Assembly (NCBI GenBank): GCA_963579025.1
Contig: CAUZFZ010000216.1
Location: 1 to 14,421 of the forward strand
Source of the DNA: CAUZFZ01 sp963579025
Lineage (GTDB): Bacteria > Planctomycetota > Planctomycetia > Planctomycetales > Planctomycetaceae
Direction: 5' to 3'
DNA length: 14,421 nt
The notes under the pieces are model-generated. The model saw nothing but the letters and a program-made list of their open reading frames with translations, was not told where the DNA came from and did not search any database. This document shows, piece by piece, positions 1-8,023 of this stretch (its first letter is position 1; each line of letters starts with the position of its first letter). The translations under genes and the position numbers were made by a program.

Positions 1-98
1 CAGCTCAAAGCCAGTCGCACCAGCCCCATCGTCCGAGCAAAACCCTCCTCACTCCGCTCTGAGCCCCAAAATCCCCGAGGAGACAGACCGTCCGGGAA

Positions 99-911
99 TT
101 GCTGTTTCTCAAGCAGTTCCGCAAAGCCAACACGCTTGATGCCCATAACAGTGTGGCCATGCGGGTAACGGCGGAGATTCGGGATCGTGCGTCGGACGAA
201 ATCGTCCAGCCGATTGCCATTCCCATCTTCGGTGACGGAGCCTCGCAAGTGTTGGGGCCAAGTGTCGAGTTGCCGGCTGGCGCGAGCGAAGCAAAACGCC
301 AGCAGGAACTGAACGACGCGATCGACCTGCCGGAAGCAGTGATCGTCGGAAACGAAACACGTTCGGCAAACTCCAGTCCGTTCGGTGTCGAGATCCGCGT
401 CCGCAGTGGGACGAGTTCAGTAACGGTCGCGCGCACACCCGAAGACTTCGAAGGACAGTCGTTTGTAAAACTCAATCGAGGCGACGAATACATTGTGCGA
501 CTGCACAACCGCGCACACTTCGAAGTCGCCATCACGCTGACGATCGACGGCCTGAGCATGTTCGCCTTCAGCAAACAGGGTAACTTCGGGAGTCAGGTCC
601 TGGTTCCACCGGGAAAGTATGTGGACATCCCCGGTTGGTACATCACACAGGACGCGACAGACGCTTTTGAGATTACCACCTATTCGAAAAGTGCTGCGGC
701 CTCGAAAGGGATATCCGGAACGGTAGGAGTCATCACGGCCAGCTTTGCCGCTGCCTGGGACCCGAGAGGAAAACCTCCAGCTGACGAAGTGGGCGCCAAG
801 AGCGCGGACGCGGCCACCGGAAAAGGCCGCCGCATCGGCCAGAAGTACGAGCCGGTCAAACGAGTTGCCGGTCGCACGCGCGCAATCGTCAGCGTGCGGT
901 ATACTCGGTAA
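99..911 (+). CDS. Beta-rich domain protein, possibly the C-terminal part of a larger protein
   Basis: The frame encodes 270 residues from a TTG at 99. An in-frame TGA at 60-62 blocks further extension. The best alternative start is the ATG at 159, giving MRVTAEIRDR. Residues 120-225 look like a compact beta-sandwich, with short alternating strands around DGLSMFAFSKQG and VPPGKYVDIPGWY, followed by AFEITTYSKSAAA. From memory, similar stretches occur as C-terminal domains of bacterial caspase-like (peptidase C14) and related planctomycete proteins, but no catalytic domain is visible here. The tail is basic (KGRRIGQKYEPVKRV). There is no signal peptide or membrane segment. A purine-rich GAGGAGA at 77-83 is rather far from the TTG. 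Frame 2 upstream is open from the window edge to a TGA at 137-139 and reads like a Pro/Ser linker, so a frameshifted longer gene is possible. The frame is very likely coding, but its function is not assigned. Confidence 0.6.
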   Translation: MLFLKQFRKANTLDAHNSVAMRVTAEIRDRASDEIVQPIAIPIFGDGASQVLGPSVELPAGASEAKRQQELNDAIDLPEAVIVGNETRSANSSPFGVEIRVRSGTSSVTVARTPEDFEGQSFVKLNRGDEYIVRLHNRAHFEVAITLTIDGLSMFAFSKQGNFGSQVLVPPGKYVDIPGWYITQDATDAFEITTYSKSAAASKGISGTVGVITASFAAAWDPRGKPPADEVGAKSADAATGKGRRIGQKYEPVKRVAGRTRAIVSVRYTR

Positions 912-1220
912 CACACAGAGTCTTGTCTCGGGTGGCCGGCACCTTCGGCTGGGCATTAATCAAGCCAGCGCCTGACACGGGCCCTTCGATCCAGGGATCG
1001 ACCAACATGTTGTCGTCGACCATTCAATGTCGTCCGGCGGCTTCAATTTGTCATTAGTTATTTGTCATCTCTCATTTGTCATTTTTGAGGGCCATGCACT
1101 GCTTCACGGACACGGCGCACGTCTCGCTATCTGTGGGACAGCAATGACAGATGACTATTGACAAATAACTAATGACAAATGACAGCACCGGCGGGACAGT
1201 CGCGCGTTCCGCGGCGCGCG
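912..1220. other. Intergenic region holding the heptad-repeat element
   Basis: No convincing coding sequence is seen between the plus-strand gene ending at 911 and the minus-strand aminopeptidase ending at 1240, which are convergent. Open frames here have no coding character. The region holds the inverted heptameric repeat arrays at 1047-1086 and 1144-1185, and it abuts a REP-like hairpin at 1221. No canonical hairpin plus T-tract terminator was recognised. Confidence 0.6.
1047..1185. repeat. Inverted array of 7-bp (heptad) repeats
   Basis: The left arm (1047-1086) reads in units of seven: TTTGTCA, TTAGTTA, TTTGTCA, TCTCTCA, TTTGTCA, then TTTTT. The right arm (1144-1185) reads ATGACAG, ATGACTA, TTGACAA, ATAACTA, ATGACAA, ATGACAG. 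Bases 1047-1067 and 1159-1179 are perfect reverse complements over 21 bp, extended by one further pair (1046/1180). The roughly 57 bp between the arms is GC-rich and unrelated. The arms are much more AT-rich than their surroundings. The layout resembles short tandem heptamer repeats known from some cyanobacteria and other large genomes. It could be a mobile miniature element or a transcript-end hairpin between the convergent genes. Confidence 0.8.
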
Positions 1221-1247
1221 AACCACATGAATGCGGTTACTACAAAC
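1221..1247 (-). repeat. REP-like hairpin with GTAG tetranucleotide (REP C)
   Basis: On the minus strand the order is GTTTGTAGT, then AACCGCA, loop TTCA, then TGTGGTT. The stem is 7 bp with one G.U pair that exists only in minus-strand RNA; plus-strand RNA would have an A.C mismatch. The layout (GTAG just before a short hairpin) and the sequence match the two elements at 5816 and 5904. The TAG inside GTAG is the stop codon of the aminopeptidase gene. Confidence 0.7.
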
Positions 1248-2358
1248 CTTCGTTTAGGGGTTGCAGGTCTTCCGGGACGAAGAAGCCGTCTTTGCGGAGC
1301 AGGTCGTCGTCGAACCAGATTTCTCCGCCACCGCACTCGGCTGTCTGGATCAGCACGATGTCCCAATGGACGTTGCTGCGATTCCCATTATCCGCGTTGT
1401 CATAGGCGTTGCCTGGCGTCAGATGCAGCGAGCCGCCAATTTTCTCGTCGAACAGAGTGTCGAGCATCGGCTCCCGGATTGCGTTATTCAGGCCCATCGA
1501 CCACTCGCCGATGTAACGGGCCCCCTCGTCCGTATCGAGAATCTCGTTGAGTCGTGTCGTCTGACCATTCGAGCATGAGGCGTCGATGATCTTGCCGTCC
1601 TTGAACTCGAAACGGATCTGGTCGAAGACGACTCCCTGATGCAGTGACTTTGTGTTGTAGGTGATGACTCCGTTAACGCTGTCACGCACGGGCGCGGTAA
1701 AGATTTCTCCATCAGGGATGTTGCGCCGACCGTGCGATGGCACGACAGGAATCCCCTCGATCGAGAATGTCAGGTCGGTATCTGGTGCGACGATTCGGAC
1801 GCGACTGGCCTCGTCCATTCGTCGAATCAGTGGCTTCTGATTCTCGGCCATGCGCGGATAGTCGGCTGTACAGACGCGAAAGTAGAAGTCCTCGAAGTCT
1901 GTCGTGCTGCGCTGCGCGGACTGGGCCATTGATGGAGTCGGGTAGCGCAGAACGACCCACTTGGTCTGCGGCACTCGCAATGCCAGATGCACTTTCTGCC
2001 AGCAGTGCTCCTGATAGAGCTGCATCTGTGACGAAGGGACGTCGGCAAGTTCGTTACTGTTGGCCGCGCCTCGGATGCCGATGTAGGCATCCATTTGTTC
2101 CATCGCATGCGACTCGATGTCGCCCAGCAGCGAGAATGTCTCTTCGTCGCCGTAGTGCAGCAGACTGCGTGCAACGGCGTTGCACTTCCAGTTAACCGCG
2201 GGAATTCCGCCACGGTCCCGAGCGATCTCGACGAGACAGCAGACCAGTGACGGGTCCGGCAGATCGAACGCTTCGATCAGGACTTTCTCGCCGGGCTGGA
2301 TCTGGCAACTGTGGTCAATGAGCAGTTCGGCCAGCTTACGAATGCGAGGGTCGAGCAC
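1240..2358 (-). CDS. M29 family metallo-aminopeptidase (AmpS/PepS/T type)
   Basis: This 372-residue protein has the length and layout of peptidase family M29, cytoplasmic dimeric two-metal aminopeptidases that trim peptides from the N terminus. All expected metal ligands are present in order: E218 in NIPDGEIFTAP, E285 in ARYIGEWSMG, H312 and Y319 in SLHLTPGNAY, and H331 and D333 in SNVHWDIV. Residues 1-200 form the usual N-terminal domain starting LDPRIRKLAELLIDHS. The start is a GTG preceded by AGGACGG at a usable distance. The stop codon TAG is part of a REP-like hairpin, so the last residues may have been reshaped by that insertion. The gene stands alone: 177 bases separate it from the upstream lipoprotein gene on the same strand. 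A housekeeping role in peptide turnover is inferred from the family; the substrate is not predictable. Confidence 0.93.
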   Translation of the reverse strand: MLDPRIRKLAELLIDHSCQIQPGEKVLIEAFDLPDPSLVCCLVEIARDRGGIPAVNWKCNAVARSLLHYGDEETFSLLGDIESHAMEQMDAYIGIRGAANSNELADVPSSQMQLYQEHCWQKVHLALRVPQTKWVVLRYPTPSMAQSAQRSTTDFEDFYFRVCTADYPRMAENQKPLIRRMDEASRVRIVAPDTDLTFSIEGIPVVPSHGRRNIPDGEIFTAPVRDSVNGVITYNTKSLHQGVVFDQIRFEFKDGKIIDASCSNGQTTRLNEILDTDEGARYIGEWSMGLNNAIREPMLDTLFDEKIGGSLHLTPGNAYDNADNGNRSNVHWDIVLIQTAECGGGEIWFDDDLLRKDGFFVPEDLQPLNEGL

Positions 2359-2535
2359 GGGTCCGTCCTGTTTGTCGTCACACTTGTTTTCGGGCTGAGT
2401 GAGAGCAAGACTGTCACTCTTCGCGACGACCCGGTCTTCGAAAGTCTTTTCTGAAACTCACGCGGACCGATGGTGGTTTGTTGAGGAGACTCCTGGACGC
2501 GACGTTTGCAAGTACATCAGTATTGACCCCATCCT

Positions 2536-4845
2536 CTACTCTTCCCCAAAAGTCTGAAAGCGGTACGCAGGGAGATTCAATACTTCGATCTGATCCTCTC
2601 CCTCGGTGATGCGGATAATCCGGTCGACAGAAAGGTCAACGAACGTCTGAGTCTCATCCGTGGTGGGCCAGTAGATTTCGAGTTTTCGAACGCTTGATGC
2701 CTGGCCCAGGCCGATTGTCTGTCGCAAAGGGTTGCACCCGAAGCTTCCACCACTGTTCACGTGTCGGAACACCGAGCGTTCGACTCCGTCTTCGACGATA
2801 TCGGCACGGATTCGAACACCGATGGCACATCGATTCGACTTGTTTCCCACGAGCTTGATCGTCAACCAGTGATTCGAGAATCCGGGATTCTCGAACAATG
2901 CGTCGTTAAATCGATCGCTGGCAAAGGCACCGCCAAGCTGAATATACACATCCTGATCACCGTCGTGATCAATATCGGCGAAGCAAACTCCGTGCCCCTT
3001 CTGCAGGTGTCCAAAGCCACCGGCCATCGTGATGTTCGCGAAGTTATTACCGTTCTGATTCAGAAACATCAGGTTGGGCATTATTTCCCAGAACGCTACA
3101 TCACCCGTTCCCAGATAGAAGTCCAGGAACCCGTCATTATCGAGGTCTCCGAAGTTTGCTCCCATCGGAAGCGTGAGACCGGTCAAACTCTGCTCTCGAG
3201 TGACGTTTCGGAACGCGCCCTGCCCGTCTCCCTGATACAGTGCCATCAACTCAGTTGGAGGGTCACCTTGCCAGCCAGCGATGGAACTGGTCACCGACGA
3301 GTCGTCTGCTCCGAACGGCTTCAGCGCTTGGTGGCCACTGGTGCCATTTGAGCAACTGACATAGATATCCAGTGCCCCATCGTTGTTGAAGTCCCAGAAC
3401 CACGTCGGAAAACTGTCGAACGGTGCCGTTACTCCGACGCGTGCCGCGATGTCTGTAAAACTACCATTACCGTTGTTGCGGTAAAGGCGATTTCTTCCTG
3501 CGGCAGAAACAAACAGGTCCGGATAGCGGTCTTGATTGAAATCGCCCCAGACGGCGCCACAGGCGAGCAACGGCTCTTGCACACCCGCTTCAGCGGCGAC
3601 GTCGGTGAATGTACTGTTTCCGTTGTTGCGAAAGAGTTGCGCCGGAGCACGGCAAGTCTCGGACGAGTCGTTACCGACATACAGGTCGAGGTCGCCGTCG
3701 TTGTCGTAGTCGCCCCAAGCGGCCGTCTTGGTCGGGTAGTGGTTCTCTCCAAGACCGGATTCGAACGTGACATCCGTGAAAGTTTCGTTGCCATTGTTTC
3801 GCAGCAGCGAATTCGGATGGCGTCCTTCTGCTCCGAGCCACCCGCCTCTCAGGATCATGACGTCAATGTCATCATCGTTGTCAAAGTCTGCCTGAACCAT
3901 ATTCAGGCCGCCATACAGACCCTTGAGCCCAGCCTCGATAGTGCGTTCCGTAAACGTGCCGTTCCGGTTATTGCGGAAGTACTGAGTCTGCCCAGCGGCG
4001 TCGTACGTGCTGGTCAAGATGTCCAGGTAACCGTCGTTGTTAAAGTCATCAACGATAGCGCCACCGGAAAGGTTGAAGGTTCTCAGCCCGAGTTGAGGGT
4101 AGATGTTCTTGAACTTCGGGAACTCGGTTTCAGACTCAAAGTATGCTGGGGACACGAGGAATTCCGCAGGCACTCCATGCGGGTATTCGCCCAATGTCAT
4201 GTATGCGATGTTCATCAGCCACTTGGCTGGCTGGTAGAGTTCGAGCTGGTCACCCACTTTGTTGTTCGAGTGTGCCAGCACCGAACGAAAATGCTCGATC
4301 GCCTTCCGCGAGCCCTCCGGGCGGGCGTGCAGGCCCTTACCTTGAATCGGGACGATACAGCTTTCACTTGAGTTCTGCAGGCAGCAGTTGTGCGTTTCAC
4401 CGAGCCGCATGTAGGCCGTCCCCAGATAGAACTGCATCCGGTCGGAGATGGCAAGCCGGATGTCCTCGTTGGGTACTTCAATGGACTCAACCAGTTCGAA
4501 CGCGGTGGTCAGGTGCTCAATCCCCGACTGGAGACTGTCGATGTTCAGCTCAGCTTTACCAAGTTGGAAGTGAGCCATGGACCGTTCATAGCTGGTGGCG
4601 GAAGCGGGAAGGTTCTCGAGTGCTTCCTTTAGCTGTCGTGTTTGAGAAACGCCGAGCATCGGATGCTTTTCCGGAGATCGTTCGGCGATCACACGTAGGG
4701 TCGCAAGCATTCGGTCGTGTTGTGACTGGTCGCCTGTGTTCGGCGCCGGGTCATCCGATCCACACCCTGGGAGGACACATGCAAAAAGAACGAGCGAGAT
4801 CACCACGCAGATTGTGCGAACTACACCCATTGCATGTAGAAACAT
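2536..4845 (-). CDS. Lipoprotein with FG-GAP/VCBS repeats and a C-terminal ASPIC/UnbV domain
   Basis: This is a 769-residue exported protein. Residues 8-28 are a lipoprotein signal ending in the lipobox LPGC (Cys28). Residues 45-225 are helical and TPR-like (for example ERSMAHFQLGKAEL and FYLGTAYMRLGE). Residues 258-640 carry seven FG-GAP/VCBS-type calcium-binding motifs, among them DDFNNDGYLD, ADFDNDDDID, GDYDNDGDLDLY, GDFNQDRYPD, WDFNNDGALD, GDLDNDGFLD and ADIDHDGDQD, as in a seven-bladed propeller. Residues 658-745 match the ASPIC/UnbV domain (NHWLTIKLVG, then IGVRIRADI, and GLGQASSVRKLEIYWP). The ATG at 4845 has GGAG nine bases upstream, better than the internal Met6. The start lies 18 bases after the ubiA stop, so the two are probably one transcript. 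Such proteins are numerous in Planctomycetes; the molecular role is unknown, probably extracellular or surface binding. Confidence 0.93.
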   Translation of the reverse strand: MFLHAMGVVRTICVVISLVLFACVLPGCGSDDPAPNTGDQSQHDRMLATLRVIAERSPEKHPMLGVSQTRQLKEALENLPASATSYERSMAHFQLGKAELNIDSLQSGIEHLTTAFELVESIEVPNEDIRLAISDRMQFYLGTAYMRLGETHNCCLQNSSESCIVPIQGKGLHARPEGSRKAIEHFRSVLAHSNNKVGDQLELYQPAKWLMNIAYMTLGEYPHGVPAEFLVSPAYFESETEFPKFKNIYPQLGLRTFNLSGGAIVDDFNNDGYLDILTSTYDAAGQTQYFRNNRNGTFTERTIEAGLKGLYGGLNMVQADFDNDDDIDVMILRGGWLGAEGRHPNSLLRNNGNETFTDVTFESGLGENHYPTKTAAWGDYDNDGDLDLYVGNDSSETCRAPAQLFRNNGNSTFTDVAAEAGVQEPLLACGAVWGDFNQDRYPDLFVSAAGRNRLYRNNGNGSFTDIAARVGVTAPFDSFPTWFWDFNNDGALDIYVSCSNGTSGHQALKPFGADDSSVTSSIAGWQGDPPTELMALYQGDGQGAFRNVTREQSLTGLTLPMGANFGDLDNDGFLDFYLGTGDVAFWEIMPNLMFLNQNGNNFANITMAGGFGHLQKGHGVCFADIDHDGDQDVYIQLGGAFASDRFNDALFENPGFSNHWLTIKLVGNKSNRCAIGVRIRADIVEDGVERSVFRHVNSGGSFGCNPLRQTIGLGQASSVRKLEIYWPTTDETQTFVDLSVDRIIRITEGEDQIEVLNLPAYRFQTFGEE

Positions 4846-4863
4846 GGCGTGCGACTCCGGATA

Positions 4864-5784
<921 letters not shown>

Positions 5785-5815
5785 GGCTTCGAATCCTGGC
5801 TGTAGTGTTCGCCCA

Positions 5816-5930
5816 GTTTGTAGTAACCGCACTTATGCGGTTGTTGATGCTCTAGGCCGGCTGGTTGTATCAGTCCGCTCCTGTGCTGTCGTCGACGGAC
5901 CAGAACCCGATAAATCGGGTTACTACGAAC
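5816..5930. repeat. REPIN: inverted pair of GTAG REP hairpins
   Basis: REP A (5816-5842, plus) reads GTTTGTAGT, then AACCGCA, loop CTTA, then TGCGGTT, a perfect 7-bp stem. REP B (5904-5930, minus) reads GTTCGTAGT, then AACCCGA, loop TTTA, then TCGGGTT, also perfect. The two face each other across 61 bp, and 12 of their first 13 bases agree. A GTAG tetranucleotide next to a short hairpin, in inverted pairs, is the hallmark of REP/REPIN elements mobilised by RAYT (TnpA-REP) enzymes. The stem sequences differ by compensatory changes, which supports selection on the hairpin. The pair fills most of the purF-ubiA gap. Confidence 0.7.
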
Positions 5931-5967
5931 CAGTAACCGCCCGAATCCCGGATTCTTCACTGGTCGA
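5926..5967 (-). terminator. Two-tier hairpin just after purF stop (possible transcript end)
   Basis: Read on the minus strand, the hairpin starts nine bases after the purF stop. The outer stem pairs CGACCAGT with ACTGGTTCG with one bulged base. The inner stem pairs GAATCC with GGATTC around a single G. No T-tract follows, so this is not a classic intrinsic terminator. REP B lies directly downstream and overlaps its last bases. It could stabilise or end the purF mRNA. Confidence 0.4.
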
Positions 5968-5975
5968 ACACAAGA

Positions 5976-7583
5976 TTATGTTCTGGTCGCGACGACCGGC
6001 AAGTCGTAGGTACGCGACGCGTCGTCGCCCGACGCGGAATTCACCAGGGCCTGTTCGTAGAGCTCCTGACCACACTTTGTGGGATAGCTGCCCGTAATAC
6101 AGGCCTGACACAACGACGTGGCTGGAAGGTCGACACACTCGGAGATCGCGTCCACGGGCAGGTACATCAAGCTGTCAGCTCCGAGTGTGCTCGCCATTTC
6201 ACGTTCGATCTCCGGAGTCATCTCTCCGGAGCCCATGAATTTCGGGGCGAACAACTCGTTGACCGTCGACATGTCGATACCGTAGAAGCACGGTGCAACG
6301 ATCGGCGGACAGGCAACGCGGACATGAACCTCGCGAACGCGGCCCCGCTCCCGAAGTTGCGAAATTAAAGCTTTCATGGTGGTCGACCGAACGATCGTAT
6401 CCTCGACCAGCAGCACACGTTTGTCTTCGAGGACTTCCCGCAGTGGCGTGTACTTGGCTCTGACTTTTTCAGCGCGGTTGCGGCCTTCGATGAACGTCCG
6501 GCCGATGTACCGATTACGAATCAGGCCTTCCAGAGATGGGACCCCCAACTGAAACGCCATGCTGTCGGCGGCGGCTTTAGCGGTGTCCGGGACTGGCACC
6601 ACGATGGTGTCTTTATCGATTGTGATGCCGCAGTCCTGTTCTTGAGCGGCGAGCTGCTCGCCCAGACGTTTGCGCGTCAGATAGACGCTGCGACTGTCGA
6701 GCACACTGGCAACGTTGGCGAAGTAGATCCACTCAAAGAAACAGTGAGCTCTGGTAGGACTCTCGGCGAATCGTTCGATCCGCAGGTCACCCTTTTCAAT
6801 GATGACCGCCTTCCCCGGGTCCAGACTGTGAATCGCCCAGTCACTGAAGCCCATGTTTGCCAGTGCCACGCTTTCGCTGGCCGCCGCGAACATGTTGTCT
6901 TCAATCGCGTAGCACAGTGGCTTGATCCCCTTAGGATCGCGACAGACAAACATGTCACCCAGTGCGTTCAGAAAGACGATGTTCCAGGCACCATCGAGCC
7001 GCTCGGCCAGTCGCTGCAGGACACAGATGAGGTTGCTGACACCGTTGTTTTCTTCGATTTCGGTGCGGAGTTCCTGAGACAGAATATGCATCAGGATTTC
7101 CGTGTCTGTCTCGCGCGCCAAATGAAAGTAGTCGTCCTTCAGAATCTCGTCGCGCATCGCGGGGTAGTTCGCAAGTTGCCCGTTGAAGGCAAAACTGAAC
7201 CACTTGGGCTTTTCAATGTGGTGCCGTTCAAACGGCTGCGCATAGCTGGCGTCGTCTCCGCCGCACGTCGCATACCGCACGTGTCCAATTGCGGCCGGGC
7301 CGGCGTATTCTGTCATCAGCTCGTCGTACTTGTCGTGCCGATTGAGGTGAAAGACCTCGCTCACGCTGCCGACTCGCCGATGCGTGTCAATGAGCTGTTT
7401 TCGTGCGGGGTTGAACGTCGTGAACCCCGCCGAGAGCTGACCTCGGTTCTGAATATCCAGCAGAATGCGGGGCATGAGACGCGATGCCTCTTTACCTCCC
7501 TGGGGCGGAGCCAGCCGACTGGGGGCTCCTTCACCCAGTGAATAGACCGCGGCGACTCCGCACTCGTGGTTTATTTCTGCCAT
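5976..7583 (-). CDS. purF: Amidophosphoribosyltransferase (first step of purine synthesis)
   Basis: This enzyme makes 5-phosphoribosylamine from PRPP and glutamine in the cytoplasm. The chosen ATG at 7583 has AGGA just upstream and gives MAEINHECGVAAV, so Cys8 would become the N-terminal nucleophile after loss of a seven-residue propeptide, as in other PurF enzymes. The frame could also open at the GTG at 7625, which would add 14 residues. Glutaminase residues are visible in GHVRYAT, AFNGQLANY and RETDTE. The PRPP loop is VLLVEDTIVRSTTM (about 390-403). All four cysteines that bind the iron-sulfur cluster in Bacillus-type PurF are present: Cys281 (HCFFEW), Cys432 (PCFYGID), and Cys492 and Cys495 (LCQAC). 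The 535 residues are longer than the usual 470-505 because of an insert near residues 17-35. It stands alone, with a long leader region upstream and hairpins downstream. Confidence 0.96.
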   Translation of the reverse strand: MAEINHECGVAAVYSLGEGAPSRLAPPQGGKEASRLMPRILLDIQNRGQLSAGFTTFNPARKQLIDTHRRVGSVSEVFHLNRHDKYDELMTEYAGPAAIGHVRYATCGGDDASYAQPFERHHIEKPKWFSFAFNGQLANYPAMRDEILKDDYFHLARETDTEILMHILSQELRTEIEENNGVSNLICVLQRLAERLDGAWNIVFLNALGDMFVCRDPKGIKPLCYAIEDNMFAAASESVALANMGFSDWAIHSLDPGKAVIIEKGDLRIERFAESPTRAHCFFEWIYFANVASVLDSRSVYLTRKRLGEQLAAQEQDCGITIDKDTIVVPVPDTAKAAADSMAFQLGVPSLEGLIRNRYIGRTFIEGRNRAEKVRAKYTPLREVLEDKRVLLVEDTIVRSTTMKALISQLRERGRVREVHVRVACPPIVAPCFYGIDMSTVNELFAPKFMGSGEMTPEIEREMASTLGADSLMYLPVDAISECVDLPATSLCQACITGSYPTKCGQELYEQALVNSASGDDASRTYDLPVVATRT

Positions 7584-8023
7584 CGTTCCTGCCGGGATAC
7601 GCACGCAGAGCATGTTTGCGGACACACTGAGTGGTTTTCAGCGCCGCAAACAGAATCAATGCCGAATGTGGCAGTTTACGACCAGATGCGTCAGTTCCTA
7701 TCTGGCCGTCGTGACCAGAAACATCCGCCTGGTCGCTTCACGCGGCGATCATACCGCTGGCCGTGCGGGCAACCAACTGAGCAGGCCAGGAGAATCCGGC
7801 CGACGCGGAAACCTCGGTGGAACGGGTTGTTTAATGCGATCTGCAACAGGAATCCCGTGTTCGGCGGCGGGACCTGCTGCAGCCAGATCGCCCGTTCTGC
7901 CGATTCTGACTCTTGCAGGGATTTGGTCGCCGTTGCGCGCTGACACTGGGAATCGCGAGAGCCCCGGTGATTAGCCAATCTCCGACTTCATGAGCATTTT
8001 TGTCCTGACAAAGGGCGTTTGGA
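7584..8023. other. Divergent intergenic region between purF and the stator operon
   Basis: These 440 bases separate two divergent genes, so promoters for both must lie here, though I could not fix convincing -35/-10 boxes. Open frames in it have no recognisable protein character. Visible structures are a purF-side hairpin at 7679-7711 (CCAGAT pairing with ATCTGG, with a second short helix outside) and the palindrome at 7999-8012. I recognised no riboswitch or RNA gene. Confidence 0.5.
7999..8012. promoter_or_regulatory. Palindrome just upstream of the stator operon start
   Basis: TTTGTC and GACAAA form a perfect 6-bp inverted repeat around CT. It ends 11 bases before the ATG at 8024 and slightly overlaps the probable ribosome binding site AAAGGG (8010-8015). 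It could be an operator or a translation-controlling hairpin. A chance palindrome cannot be excluded. Confidence 0.3.

Noticed and set aside
1047..1185. CRISPR array
   Set aside because: The units are 7 bp, contiguous and inverted, without spacers or a conserved long repeat.
3532..4371. Long plus-strand open frame opposite the FG-GAP lipoprotein
   Set aside because: It is a shadow of the repeated Asp/Asn-rich coding sequence on the minus strand; it is rich in Val/Arg with no domain character and no upstream signals.
5785..5832. N-terminal extension of the UbiA-type protein to the ATG at 5832
   Set aside because: That ATG and the next codons are part of the REP repeat; the GTG at 5784 has a plausible ribosome binding site and gives a usual family length.
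6642..7541. Long plus-strand open frame opposite purF
   Set aside because: The opposite strand encodes clear PurF motifs over the whole stretch; the antisense translation has no recognisable features.
7612..7974. Plus-strand 120-residue open frame in the purF leader region
   Set aside because: Its translation is Arg/Ser/Gly-rich without domain character; its start overlaps the end of purF and no ribosome binding site is seen.
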